Origin: Leptolyngbya sp. SIOISBB
GTDB lineage: Bacteria; Cyanobacteriota; Cyanobacteriia; Phormidesmidales; Phormidesmidaceae
NCBI GenBank assembly: GCA_010671905.1
Contig: JAAHII010000002.1
Location: 1 to 64,000 of the forward strand
Direction: 5' to 3'
Length of the DNA stretch: 64,000 nucleotides
Both the position numbers and the translations under genes were made by a program. The notes beneath the pieces were generated by a model. That model worked only from the letters and a program-made list of their open reading frames with translations, made no database searches and was not told the origin of the DNA. This document shows, one piece after another, positions 39,805 through 49,212 of the stretch; position 1 is the first letter of the stretch, and each line of letters begins with the position of its first letter.

Positions 39805-41253
39805 TTATTCTATCTCCGGCCCACCTCTGCCACGGCTAGACATCGTGGCTGGAGAGGGAGACTGCGGGGTAAGTGCGGGCAGAGAGGGGTGTCGATCCAG
39901 GACCTTCTGGGCCTTGCCGAGGTTTTGAACATCCATCGCCGTCAGCGAAGATTTGATCTCACCAGAGGGATCTCGCTCAAAGATGACACCTCGCCCATCT
40001 TTAGCTTCGACCGATAGCCCCCCCTGACCGTCTCGTGAAATGTTATATCGATTGCCAAAAATGGTGCTTTGTCCCTGCTCGCCATAGCAAGTGATTACGC
40101 ATTGATCGAGCATGGTGGCCAGACTCTCATTCCCCCCACCCTGCTGCTCTAATCGCTCCGCCGCCCACTGGGCCTGCTGTTGCCTCCGTTCAACTTTATC
40201 GACGGTTGCCTCCAAACCTTCCATCGTCGGGGCTCTAATGATACGCCCCCGAGCATCTTTCGTCACAGTTGCCGTCGTTGGCTGGGCCATCCAGATTGCC
40301 GCACTATCCGTCGAAACGTCACCTTCATTTTGTCCCGCCATCGCTTCTGCGACCGAGAGGGGGACAACCTCAGTCGTGAGTGTTTCCTCCGAACCGCCAT
40401 GCCAGACTTGTCTCTGAAGTTCGTTCTCTTCTGGCGATGCCAGGGTGTTCAAGCGGGTCTGGCTATTGGCGAAATAGAGTGTCCGGTCAGCCTCGATGTC
40501 GTGGATAGCGATCTCTGTGTCATGCCGCTGCCCCTCTAGGACTGATTGATGTAGGAGAGTAATCTCAGCAGGGTCTAGTTCCGTGGTTAAGACCTCAGAG
40601 AGCTGCCCGGAATCTGCCTCCAACTGAGTTTCACCGACCGCCACGGATAGCCGTTTATTCGGTGCATAAGCGCAAACTTGAGCCCCGATTGCCTTAGCCT
40701 GACTCTGGGCTTCATCGACATCCTGATCCAGCACTTTTTGGTCAACCCGACTCACGCTAGCGCCTAAAGGCGAAACACTGGTCTCAAGGACAGCTCCATC
40801 ATCCCGTTCGCTTTCGGTGTGCTCCCCGGCCTGAGCAGTCGGTGCGGAGTTAAATAAGGCCTTGAATTCACTGGGGTCAAAGTCAGGATGAACAAAGCGT
40901 TTCGGACTGCCATCTTTGTAGTAATTGGGGGTTTGATGGAACACCAACTGCCGGTTGATGGCAATCTTAGTCTCGGGGTCAGAGGGCAATGACTCATTAC
41001 TTAACGCCCTCTGAGCCACTTGTTTGGCCTCATCTGGATATTCTTTGATAGATGAAGACAGCCCATATTGGCTCGTCCTCAACGTTTCCTCTCCCACCTG
41101 GATGGTCAATGGAACATCCGCTTGCCCATCGTCTCTGAACCGCCACATAGCAGCAGCACTGAGCGCGACACCGACCGTACCCCCAGTCGCTTGGGCGGCC
41201 TTATCCGCATCCTGAGTCGTGACACCCGTGGCATTATCAATATCAGTAGACAT
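39805..41253 (-). CDS. Hypothetical transfer-region protein, 482 aa
   Basis: No catalytic motif or membrane span. Acidic and Gln-rich, with a short Ala/Gly hydrophobic stretch near the N-terminus (GGTVGVALSAAAMWRF) and a probable helix at about 345-380 (DKVERRQQQAQWAAERLEQQ). The start overlaps the stop of the coupling-protein gene by one base (TGATG), so it is co-translated with VirD4. A cytoplasmic partner of the coupling protein is a reasonable guess. Confidence 0.6.
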   Translation of the reverse strand: MSTDIDNATGVTTQDADKAAQATGGTVGVALSAAAMWRFRDDGQADVPLTIQVGEETLRTSQYGLSSSIKEYPDEAKQVAQRALSNESLPSDPETKIAINRQLVFHQTPNYYKDGSPKRFVHPDFDPSEFKALFNSAPTAQAGEHTESERDDGAVLETSVSPLGASVSRVDQKVLDQDVDEAQSQAKAIGAQVCAYAPNKRLSVAVGETQLEADSGQLSEVLTTELDPAEITLLHQSVLEGQRHDTEIAIHDIEADRTLYFANSQTRLNTLASPEENELQRQVWHGGSEETLTTEVVPLSVAEAMAGQNEGDVSTDSAAIWMAQPTTATVTKDARGRIIRAPTMEGLEATVDKVERRQQQAQWAAERLEQQGGGNESLATMLDQCVITCYGEQGQSTIFGNRYNISRDGQGGLSVEAKDGRGVIFERDPSGEIKSSLTAMDVQNLGKAQKVLDRHPSLPALTPQSPSPATMSSRGRGGPEIE

Positions 41254-43163
41254 CAGAACACCTCACTGAATTCGGCCAAGGCAATAGGATTGAGCACTTT
41301 CGCATTCGCACCGGCACCTGACGGAGATGAATCCAAGACCGGAATGGGAGCATTGAAGCGTGAGGAATGGGCATCCGATTCACCCTCTTCATCAACGGGA
41401 AGGGGTAATAGTTCCTCAACCAATGCCTGACAGATTTGCATCTGCTGATTAGCTTTGTCTGTATCTCTATACGTCTGCGGCGACCTCGATACAAGCTTTG
41501 CCCTAAGCTTCTCCCAAGTGTCTCTACTCCAATCGTCTTCTTTCAGGTCTCCTTTAGGAATTTTGATTTGAGAGATCAGAGGAATGGACGTTTCGTCTTT
41601 CCTGGCAAACCCAGGTGAGACCAAGACACAGCGCCCTGTGGGCAGACGATTAAACTGGGCTGGCTCGACAATGTGGCGCTTCTGTACCTGCTCGGAAACC
41701 GTTCGTGAGGCACCGCCTTTCCCGCCAGAGTTACGCGATTTTTGCTTAATTTTGACCTCTTCCTCACCGAGATAGTCGCTAAACATGCGAGCGCTATCGG
41801 CATCCTGGGGGTTAAAGATGGCTTTCGTTGCACAGCCGCCAAGAATGGAGCGGGCAATATCGCGCTTGTAGGCATCCTCAAGCTGCGTAATATTCTGAAA
41901 GCCGATCATGGTGCAAAGGCCATCGGAACGGTTTTCGTTGAGCCATTGAGTTAGATAAGGCAGATACAGCGTCGGCAATTCATCGATCGCTAGCAGCAGC
42001 GGATCCTTACGCCGCTTGGTAACATTCATCGTCACCATCATGTGCAGCACGGTCGCCACCAGGGGAGAAACGGCTTCGCGGCGACGGCGATCTAGCCCCA
42101 GAATGACGAGCTGCCGCCCTTCCAACTCAATCGGCAACGTCGTCTTGCCACAGAACGTTGAAATCAGCTCTGGAGCCATAAACCGGGAGAAGACTTTACC
42201 CGTTGTCCCCAGAACTCCCGCTACAGTCTTCTCTGAGTCTTTGAGCTGCATCAATTGGCTAAAGGCGTAATAGACCCAGTGAGAAATCTGCCAGCGATCT
42301 CGCAGTTGCCCGAGGTCTCCCAATCGCTTGGCTTCCATGATGCGATCGGGTAATGAACTCAGGCCCAAAGCGGCACTTGCGGACATCAAATCCGGGATGG
42401 GCATGGCCTTCGCCAACATCAAGATTGCCTGTGTCAACTGGTCACCCGCATCAGCAAAGAATTTATCTTCGCTACTGTTCGAGCTGCGGGCGAAGTTGCG
42501 GTTCATGACCGTGGCGATCTGCCTTGCCATCAGCGCATCATCCGGGTCAGTCATGAAATCGAGAGGGTTGCAAACCTCTGACTCTGGATAGCCAGGGGCG
42601 AAAATTCGCACGTCATAGCCGCGCTTAGCCGCATACGCAGCCAGACATTCCGCCTGCGAAGGATATTTGAAGTCATAGACCAGCGCCGGGTAGCCTTCAT
42701 CTAAAGCGGAGCGAATGAGGGGATTGATGATGCTGAAGGTTTTACCGGAACCTGGCCCTCCCGCAACGGCAATCCCCCTTTGGGCATCTGGCAGAAAGAG
42801 CGTTTTACCAGAGGACTTCTTCTGACCAGGGCGTTTCCGTGATCCGACATAGAGTGCGACTGAGTTGTGAACTCTCGCCTTCAATTGCTTCAGCGCTTGC
42901 TTCTTCGCCTTCGCCTGCTCCTTCGCACTACTGAGAGACCCCCGCGCAATCTTACCGGACTTGCCACCTCGACCCATGACTTGAAAAACAATGACAGCCA
43001 ATCCCAAGCCCAACAAAATGAGGCCATCAGTGCCCATAAGTGGGGTCAAAGCTGGCCCTAATGAATCAATCAGGGTCGATGATGTCGATGAAACAGGCGA
43101 TTCTTCTTCCACCTGAGCCAGCGGCAGTTCATGAAGCAAGGCATCACCTGTAAGCATCTCCAT
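41253..43163 (-). CDS. VirD4/TraG-type coupling ATPase, 636 aa
   Basis: Type IV coupling protein that would bring the relaxase-DNA complex to the secretion channel. One membrane span lies at about residues 46-62. Walker A is GGPGSGKT at 135-142 and Walker B LLLAIDE at 389-395. Further family blocks are visible (YDFKYPS, CNPLDFM, MIGFQNITQLEDAY, LGGCATKAIFNPQD). Size and layout are normal. It lies 4 bp from the upstream gene and overlaps the downstream one, inside the T4SS operon. Confidence 0.93.
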   Translation of the reverse strand: MEMLTGDALLHELPLAQVEEESPVSSTSSTLIDSLGPALTPLMGTDGLILLGLGLAVIVFQVMGRGGKSGKIARGSLSSAKEQAKAKKQALKQLKARVHNSVALYVGSRKRPGQKKSSGKTLFLPDAQRGIAVAGGPGSGKTFSIINPLIRSALDEGYPALVYDFKYPSQAECLAAYAAKRGYDVRIFAPGYPESEVCNPLDFMTDPDDALMARQIATVMNRNFARSSNSSEDKFFADAGDQLTQAILMLAKAMPIPDLMSASAALGLSSLPDRIMEAKRLGDLGQLRDRWQISHWVYYAFSQLMQLKDSEKTVAGVLGTTGKVFSRFMAPELISTFCGKTTLPIELEGRQLVILGLDRRRREAVSPLVATVLHMMVTMNVTKRRKDPLLLAIDELPTLYLPYLTQWLNENRSDGLCTMIGFQNITQLEDAYKRDIARSILGGCATKAIFNPQDADSARMFSDYLGEEEVKIKQKSRNSGGKGGASRTVSEQVQKRHIVEPAQFNRLPTGRCVLVSPGFARKDETSIPLISQIKIPKGDLKEDDWSRDTWEKLRAKLVSRSPQTYRDTDKANQQMQICQALVEELLPLPVDEEGESDAHSSRFNAPIPVLDSSPSGAGANAKVLNPIALAEFSEVF

Positions 43164-43166
43164 AGA

Positions 43167-44687
43167 TCAAAGGCTCCTAGACTTCTTGTCAGAGGGCGTA
43201 CCCAGCTGGGCCTCGGCCTCTTCGGCTGGGTTTGAGCGAAGCTTGCGTCGCCGGGATCCGGCGATCACCCAGCGAAAAGTCAACACCACAAACTGAATCG
43301 GGTCACCCTTAAGTGCCCACCACACCGTTCCACCGGCGAGGGCCAAAACAACGATGACTGTCCCGATGGGGCCTTTATTTTCGTTGGCTATCTCAACAAC
43401 CGTCTCCAGAACATTGGCCTCTTCGGTTTCGGGCACAGATTCTACAATCTCGGCCGGCGGGGCGAATGATTCAGCCAATGAGAGCGCATTCTCGCCGACG
43501 AAGAAATTGCTCCCGAAAGGAAAACTTGCCAACGGAATCGGGCCGATGCCATAGGCAGAGCAATCTAGTAAGGCTCCAGCCTGCCGACAGGAGCGGAAGT
43601 AAAGAGCCGTTTCCACCCCCACCTCTGACCGGCCAGCAGGGACCACTTGGAAGGCTGGACCATACGGAAAAGCGCCCGCCAAACCTCGTCCCTCATTGAT
43701 TTGGGAAAGTTCTCCTCTATTGTCCAGGCTTGAATTAGCCTCCGCACCGACCATCCATTCAACAGACTCCATCAAAGAGTTATGTGGCCGGAGCGTCAGA
43801 GCATCATCTGAACTCTCGGATTTCTCGACAACAACAATCTCTCCGTCAAGTTGAACGGTCTCAGGAAAATCCCACCAAGGCATCGACGACAGCATGGGAA
43901 CTTCGTTGATTACCGCATCTTCCCACTGCGAGAAAGCCTGTAGAGGCACCCTGTCGATTCCCGGCAGATCAGCCAGCGTATAGTCTTCTAAAATCTGTCG
44001 GCTCAGCTTAATCTCGCCAAACTCTTGATTGGAGGCGAGAAATTCTGATAACGTCTCATTCTGCCAAACATACGTAGGAGCAACGCTTTTAAAAACGTCT
44101 TGGATGAGGGGAAGTTTGTCGATCGGGACATCCAGCAGTGACGGCAGTGCTGCCACAAGTGTTGAAATACTTTGGCGCTCCAGCAACCTAAATTCACTGA
44201 GCTTAATTTGATAAAGAGGACTCTTTCGACCAGATTCAGAACTCAGACCCAACGAATCGCCGATCGAGGCGATCGTCAAGAGATGCAAATCGAAGGAGTC
44301 CTGAAAATCGCCCAGCGTCAGCACATCGGCAATCTGATCGCCTCTCGACCATTCAATTTCTCCCCATTGCCCCGCTTCGGCAAAAGCAGGCAAGGCATCG
44401 AAGGTAACAATTTTCCAGTCTGGGATAGGAGCTGATTGTCCTTCAATATGCAGAACTCCCATCGGAAGCCGCCGATCCAGACCGACCGGACTATCATCTC
44501 CCACCTCTTGAGAGTCATCAGCCGGGGTACCAGTAGTCGAGGGTTCTGGCTTATCAGTAACCGTTTCAGTAAGTTCAGTCAGTGGCTCTGCCGCATCGCT
44601 CTGCGCCCATGCAAATGGTGTCGCATAACTTGCTAAACACGAACACATCAGTAGAGATTGAAGCAGGAAGCTGAGTTTCATAGTCAA
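43167..44687 (-). CDS. Periplasmic/membrane scaffold-like protein, 506 aa
   Basis: A signal peptide (MTMKLSFLLQSLLMCSCLAS) is followed by a region paralogous to the N-terminal part of the peptidoglycan hydrolase (compare DLPGIDRVPLQAFSQWEDAV and IGPIPLASFPFG). A C-terminal membrane span lies at about 440-458 (IGTVIVVLALAGGTVWWAL), then a basic cytoplasmic tail. It lacks the GH19 and NlpC parts. Overlap of four bases with the VirB9-like gene. Probably a structural element of the transfer machine; family unknown to me. Confidence 0.65.
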   Translation of the reverse strand: MTMKLSFLLQSLLMCSCLASYATPFAWAQSDAAEPLTELTETVTDKPEPSTTGTPADDSQEVGDDSPVGLDRRLPMGVLHIEGQSAPIPDWKIVTFDALPAFAEAGQWGEIEWSRGDQIADVLTLGDFQDSFDLHLLTIASIGDSLGLSSESGRKSPLYQIKLSEFRLLERQSISTLVAALPSLLDVPIDKLPLIQDVFKSVAPTYVWQNETLSEFLASNQEFGEIKLSRQILEDYTLADLPGIDRVPLQAFSQWEDAVINEVPMLSSMPWWDFPETVQLDGEIVVVEKSESSDDALTLRPHNSLMESVEWMVGAEANSSLDNRGELSQINEGRGLAGAFPYGPAFQVVPAGRSEVGVETALYFRSCRQAGALLDCSAYGIGPIPLASFPFGSNFFVGENALSLAESFAPPAEIVESVPETEEANVLETVVEIANENKGPIGTVIVVLALAGGTVWWALKGDPIQFVVLTFRWVIAGSRRRKLRSNPAEEAEAQLGTPSDKKSRSL

Positions 44688-45541
44688 TTCTCCTCAATTT
44701 CCAGCTCTGACATCTGATCAACGATGCTTCTCCATAGATCAGTATTAGAGGGTTCGGTGGGTGCCTCCTCGAAGAACTCATCCTGCTGCCATTCTTCGGC
44801 GAGGGGTTCAGCTTCATCGTCTGCAAAACTCGCAGCGCTCTGCTCTGCGGCGACTTGCAAGCCAAGGCTTGAAACCGCCTCCACAACTGCCATGCTGAGA
44901 TCGACCGTCTGTGCAGCCACATCGGGACGATCACCACCCTCCACGAGAGCGACAAAATCTTTCAGACGATTGTGCATCGGCCCTTGACTCTGGATGGTGC
45001 CCTCCAGAAGTAACTGAGCAATCCCCAACCGAAAGGTTTGCCCATCCACATCAAAGGCAGCGCTAGACGGGATAGCGGCAACGTTGGCCTGAGTTCGACC
45101 CGGCAGCAGGGCAATCGTGGTATACGGAGGATTAGCGCTATAGCTAACCCTAAATTGATAGAGGTTGCGCTCTCCGGAGGGGGTGACAGTTGCCACGCTT
45201 AAAAGCGTTGTGCCGGTGGCCGGAAGTCCGTCGAAGTCAATATGCTCAATCTTCCTCAAGTGGATGATTTGGGCGTTTGCCGCCTCAATCGGAGTGTCGG
45301 TTTCCACCAAGATGCGACTCGGATCATCCAACCACGCTCGATAGATGTACTGCCCGGTGCGAGTGAAATCAAGGTTGGTGCCCAGACCAGGCCCAACCCG
45401 AATATCAATGGCTCCAGTTTGAGCCTGTTGCAGGCTGAATTCCTCTCGCAATTGGGCGATCGCGGGTCGTTCTGCGATGGGCAGGATAACCAACAGTAGA
45501 GAGAAGCTACCGGCGATCGCGAGTTGGGTTGAACGTCTCAT
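44684..45541 (-). CDS. VirB9/TrbG-like exported protein (tentative)
   Basis: Signal peptide (LAIAGSFSLLLVILPIAERP, then AIAQ) and a beta-rich domain (IDIRVGPGLGTNLDFTRTGQ, then RILVETDTPIEAANAQIIHL, FRVSYSANPPYTTIALLPG) that resembles the N-terminal beta sandwich of VirB9/TrbG. The C-terminus is acidic. It is 285 residues, close to VirB9 size. It lies directly after the VirB10-like gene, as expected for the core-complex genes although in reversed order. The assignment rests on size, position and a weak pattern. Confidence 0.55.
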   Translation of the reverse strand: MRRSTQLAIAGSFSLLLVILPIAERPAIAQLREEFSLQQAQTGAIDIRVGPGLGTNLDFTRTGQYIYRAWLDDPSRILVETDTPIEAANAQIIHLRKIEHIDFDGLPATGTTLLSVATVTPSGERNLYQFRVSYSANPPYTTIALLPGRTQANVAAIPSSAAFDVDGQTFRLGIAQLLLEGTIQSQGPMHNRLKDFVALVEGGDRPDVAAQTVDLSMAVVEAVSSLGLQVAAEQSAASFADDEAEPLAEEWQQDEFFEEAPTEPSNTDLWRSIVDQMSELEIEEN

Positions 45542-45553
45542 ATATCCTCCTCA

Positions 45554-47236
45554 TTAATCCGCTTGAAAGATAAATTCGTCGGCAACGAAGAGCATGACCG
45601 GGGCATCGCTGCCGTGGTACCAGATACGGGGTTGATTCTCGTAGTCATCAATGCGACCCTCCACCCGTGCCTGCTCAATAGGCAGTACAGCATCGGCAGC
45701 ACCGGCCAATAAGCCCGCCAGGATATTGACCGCCCCATTTTCAACGGTGCTGACACTCGTATCGCCCCCAATTATCGTCGTGGATGAATCGGGGCGATTT
45801 AGCAGTTCGCCAACGTTGCCCAATGCCCCGAGTGCCGCTAACTGAAGTTCTGCGGCCCGAATCTCACCTGTGTTCTGGATTTCGCGAGCTATTAATGGCT
45901 GGCCCTCACGTCCGGCAATCACCAGATTTTGATGCGGAATGGACATAACTTGCTGTTGTCCGTCCTGGGTGACAACCACATCTGTCACGTACATTTGCAA
46001 CAGACCGCTGCCCGCAATGACATTCACTTCGGCAACCAACAGCGTCCCAGCTTCTAGCGCTACCTCGCCCCGGCTGCCATAAAGTGGTTCAGAGAGTCTT
46101 AGCGCCGTGCGCTGCGACTGTTGCTCATTTGCCAGGTCTTGCGCCCAATAAATTGGCGTCTCTAGAGTTGCCTGAGCATAAGTCCCCGCCTGCACTGTGA
46201 TCAGGCTATTGCCGAGGATAGCGGCCTCCTCAGCCGCGTATGTATTATCAACCTGCTTCGGCCCTGCCTGAAAAGCCGGAATTGGCGCAGAGGCCACACC
46301 AGCATCACTAAACGAAGGTACTGCGGGGGGCATTTCCGCTTGTGGCGATGCGATTTCCCCAATATTCCCTGGAGCGGCGATTGGCACGGCGGCGATCGTG
46401 TTGGCTGGCAAAGCACTCCCACTGCCATAAGAACCATAGCCAGTCAGGTTGGTGAGCTGTTCTTGTGGAGAGAGCGGCGGGGGCGCTGGCGGTAGTGAGC
46501 GAGCCACAGACGTCGGCGCGACGGGAGTCGCCACGGTCGGCGGACGAGGACTCGCCACGGTCGTCGGACGAGGCACCGGCCTATTGGTGATAGTCGGCTG
46601 TGTCTGATTCGGTTGATTCGTCTGATTCGTCGCTTGCGCCTGCTGCTCTTGACGACGCTGTAGTTGATTGCGCAGCGCCAACAGGTCGGCGGCACTCACC
46701 TCTGAAGTCCCCCCCTGGCCAGCCTCGTCTTGGAGCTGCATCGCTAACTGCTGAGTCCCAAGAGCATTTTGGGTCTTGAGTGAACCAATCTGTTGCTCTT
46801 GTTGACGCAGAGCCGATTGCATCGGGTCTTCCGGCTCTTCCACTTCCACGGGTGTCACAGTAGAGGAACCCAACAAATCGCGACTGCCAGCATTTTGGAT
46901 GGACTGAACCACTAGCCCGACAATCAGCAAACAGCTCCCAGCAACGCCTCCGACAAAGATCAACTTCACCAATGGATTCGCCCAAAGTGGAGTCTTGGTC
47001 TTGCCCTGGTCATCCACTTGGAGATCGCCATCCTCGTCGTCAGATGGAGCGGCTTCGCCATTCTCGGCATCCAGAACAGGTGTAGAGACAGAAGCCTCTG
47101 ACTCACCTTCTATCCCCATCCATGACGCCATCTCCTCTGTAGATGTCCCCCTTTCAGATCGCAGAGCCGCACCCATATCAGAGGGGTCCAACAACTGCAT
47201 GTTGGGGACTGGCTCACGGCCATTCGTAACTGCCAT
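45554..47236 (-). CDS. VirB10/TrbI-like core-complex protein, 560 aa
   Basis: Cytoplasmic N-terminus, one membrane span at about 86-110 (LVKLIFVGGVAGSCLLIVGL), a coiled Gln-rich stretch, and a Pro/Thr-rich spacer (PRPTTVASPRPPTVATPVAP). The C-terminal domain shows the TrbI pattern (GTYAQATLETPIYWA, LEAGTLLVAEVNVIAGSGLL, TSVSTVENGAVNILAGLLAG). VirB10 proteins span the envelope and link inner and outer membrane complexes. Spacing to the VirB8-like gene is 2 bp. Confidence 0.85.
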   Translation of the reverse strand: MAVTNGREPVPNMQLLDPSDMGAALRSERGTSTEEMASWMGIEGESEASVSTPVLDAENGEAAPSDDEDGDLQVDDQGKTKTPLWANPLVKLIFVGGVAGSCLLIVGLVVQSIQNAGSRDLLGSSTVTPVEVEEPEDPMQSALRQQEQQIGSLKTQNALGTQQLAMQLQDEAGQGGTSEVSAADLLALRNQLQRRQEQQAQATNQTNQPNQTQPTITNRPVPRPTTVASPRPPTVATPVAPTSVARSLPPAPPPLSPQEQLTNLTGYGSYGSGSALPANTIAAVPIAAPGNIGEIASPQAEMPPAVPSFSDAGVASAPIPAFQAGPKQVDNTYAAEEAAILGNSLITVQAGTYAQATLETPIYWAQDLANEQQSQRTALRLSEPLYGSRGEVALEAGTLLVAEVNVIAGSGLLQMYVTDVVVTQDGQQQVMSIPHQNLVIAGREGQPLIAREIQNTGEIRAAELQLAALGALGNVGELLNRPDSSTTIIGGDTSVSTVENGAVNILAGLLAGAADAVLPIEQARVEGRIDDYENQPRIWYHGSDAPVMLFVADEFIFQAD

Positions 47237-47238
47237 GG

Positions 47239-47976
47239 CTACTCCTCCAGAAGTTCATGAATTTCAGTGATCTCTAGACCCGCAGCGCGAACTTGGTAAA
47301 CCGCTCGCTGAATGGGCGTAGCGTCTTCTACCAAGGGGTCGAAAGACGGTTCAATCGCCCGCACGTAAATCTTTTTATTGAACGGAATCGCCCGTCCGCG
47401 AGGGGTGGACTGGTCAAAGATGATGAGGCTTGCCACAACCTCAAGCACCCATTCGCCATCGCCAATCGCTAGAGGTTCAGATAAGGTCGTGACATTCAGA
47501 ACACTCTGCGCCTTACCTTGAAACACATCGTCAGGCGTCATTTGCCCAACGGCCTGTAGAAAGGGCCCCCGGAAATCTTCCGACAGTGCAAAACTCGCTT
47601 GCCAGCTCTTAGTCGTGGCAAGTTCGCCCCCCGCATCAACCCCCGCATCCATTGTCGAATGAGACACCCCAGCCGCATCCTGGACCTGGGAGACAGCGTT
47701 CCAAGTGAACATCATCGTTAGGGTGTTTTTGGTGAATAGGCGAATCGCCTCGGGCGATCGCTCCATATTCGCGATCGGCTCTGTCAGGACAGAGCGGCCA
47801 TCAACCAACTGCACCAATCGGGGTACGGGACGGTTGGCCATCCGCGCGGTCGAGAACACCAACCCCAAAATCATCAGAAGGTTGAGCACGCCTAGAACGA
47901 GGGAAACCACCACAAACAAGGGCAGTAGATTGTCCGGGGCTAGCAGCCCTTGTCTTTTTTGATGAAGAAGTGTCAT
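47239..47976 (-). CDS. VirB8/TraE-like inner-membrane protein, 245 aa
   Basis: N-terminal membrane span at about 18-43 (LLPLFVVVSLVLGVLNLLMI) followed by a periplasmic domain with the NTF2-like pattern of VirB8 (FTKNTLTMMFTWNA, VLEVVASLIIFDQ, VYQVRAAGLEITEIHELLEE). Position between VirB6- and VirB10-like genes supports the call. Normal size. Confidence 0.8.
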   Translation of the reverse strand: MTLLHQKRQGLLAPDNLLPLFVVVSLVLGVLNLLMILGLVFSTARMANRPVPRLVQLVDGRSVLTEPIANMERSPEAIRLFTKNTLTMMFTWNAVSQVQDAAGVSHSTMDAGVDAGGELATTKSWQASFALSEDFRGPFLQAVGQMTPDDVFQGKAQSVLNVTTLSEPLAIGDGEWVLEVVASLIIFDQSTPRGRAIPFNKKIYVRAIEPSFDPLVEDATPIQRAVYQVRAAGLEITEIHELLEE

Positions 47977-47991
47977 TTAGCCTCTGTTCTC

Positions 47992-49119
47992 CTACGAAGA
48001 TCGACGAGCAGCACTGCTGTACCCGCGCTCATGGGTATACGTCGAAACCAACAAGGTTGCCGCGCCCACAGAACCCGAGAGCATGATGTTAAAGATGGCT
48101 AACCCGCCCCCACTCGCCAAGCCCAAAGCCAGGGCTGGAGAGAGTAGGGCAATCAGAACGAGATAACCATTCGTATCGAACGTGTTGGCATTCATAATCA
48201 CCACTGCCGCCAAGCCGACGACGATGTTGTACATGATCTGAGCAAACCCCAGACTAAAGAAGCCCGTGAGCCAGGCAAAAATGGGCTTGCCGCCAAAGGG
48301 GAGTAGCGATGCAGCCAGCGCGATCGGCCCCACCAACGCTGTCAGCAACATGGAAATCTGCACCAAATTCACGAACGCCCATTGAAAAGCCATCAGCAAG
48401 GCATGAACCAGCGCCCGAGAAGTAGACCCGACAAATCCACCGAAGAACCCCGGTAGCACTTGCCCCACCGAGCCACCAGACGTTTCGTAGGCGTCAATCG
48501 CGCCCCGAATCCCCTCCGTTATCTGGTTGTAGAAAGGCGTTACCAGACTGCCCGCAGCGTGAGCAGCTCCTACTGCCCAATGCTGCTGAAAGTCTCCAAT
48601 CGTGGCCTCCACCTGTTGATAAGCCGCCTCCAGGCATTCAACCTGGCTTTCACCGATTAACGCCTGACACTGCTGAATTTGAGAGCTAATCTCGACGCCA
48701 ATCACGCCTTTGGCCAAGGCCCCCCGGATGGCTTCCTCTAGCCTCACATTCAGCATTGAGACTTTTAAGACTTGCTCAGATTTTTCGTTCAGCACATTGC
48801 GCATCGCAGTGGTCCCAGCTGCCAGCAGCTGCCCATCGTTGACTAGAAACAGGACCACAATTAAGGGCCACACCAGCATCCGCACTGGCTCCGAGTAGTC
48901 GCCTTCGTGGACAGCCGCATAGGCAAACCGCATCATGAATATCACTAGCGCCCCAACGGCAAAGATCTTGGCCAAGTCAACGATTTGCCCATACAGCTCT
49001 GACATAAATATCTGCTGCCACTGGAGGTCGTAAATCGCCCCAATGTCATCCGACATCGTCAGACCTTGTTCGAGCATTTCAGCAGCCCCTTCGACTGCTA
49101 GAAGAGAGAGAGAGAACAT
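47992..49119 (-). CDS. VirB6/TrbL-like polytopic membrane protein, 375 aa
   Basis: Five or six hydrophobic segments (IFAVGALVIFMMRFAYAAV; VRMLVWPLIVVLFLV; ALLMAFQWAFVNLVQISML; IMYNIVVGLAAVVIMN; YLVLIALLSPALALGLASGG) with a central periplasmic loop of about 100 residues holding a Cys pair (CQALIGESQVEC). VirB6 proteins form the inner-membrane part of the T4SS channel. ATG 49,119 is used; an internal ATG after about 20 residues is possible. Confidence 0.8.
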   Translation of the reverse strand: MFSLSLLAVEGAAEMLEQGLTMSDDIGAIYDLQWQQIFMSELYGQIVDLAKIFAVGALVIFMMRFAYAAVHEGDYSEPVRMLVWPLIVVLFLVNDGQLLAAGTTAMRNVLNEKSEQVLKVSMLNVRLEEAIRGALAKGVIGVEISSQIQQCQALIGESQVECLEAAYQQVEATIGDFQQHWAVGAAHAAGSLVTPFYNQITEGIRGAIDAYETSGGSVGQVLPGFFGGFVGSTSRALVHALLMAFQWAFVNLVQISMLLTALVGPIALAASLLPFGGKPIFAWLTGFFSLGFAQIMYNIVVGLAAVVIMNANTFDTNGYLVLIALLSPALALGLASGGGLAIFNIMLSGSVGAATLLVSTYTHERGYSSAARRSS

Positions 49120-49212
49120 CGTTTCCTAACCAACCTCTAAAACATCAAGAGCAGAGAGAACAGAGAGAGCAGAGAGAGTATCGTTTCCTATGGCCCTCTA
49201 AAACATCAAGAG
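49118..49212. repeat. Direct repeat flanking the 3' end of the tandem-repeat gene
   Basis: ATCGTTTCCTA followed by CCTCTAAAACATCAAGAG occurs at 49,118-49,151 and again at 49,180-49,212, separated by GAGA-rich sequence. The second copy contains the stop codon of the tandem-repeat gene, so a gene end has been duplicated into the intergenic gap. Confidence 0.7.
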
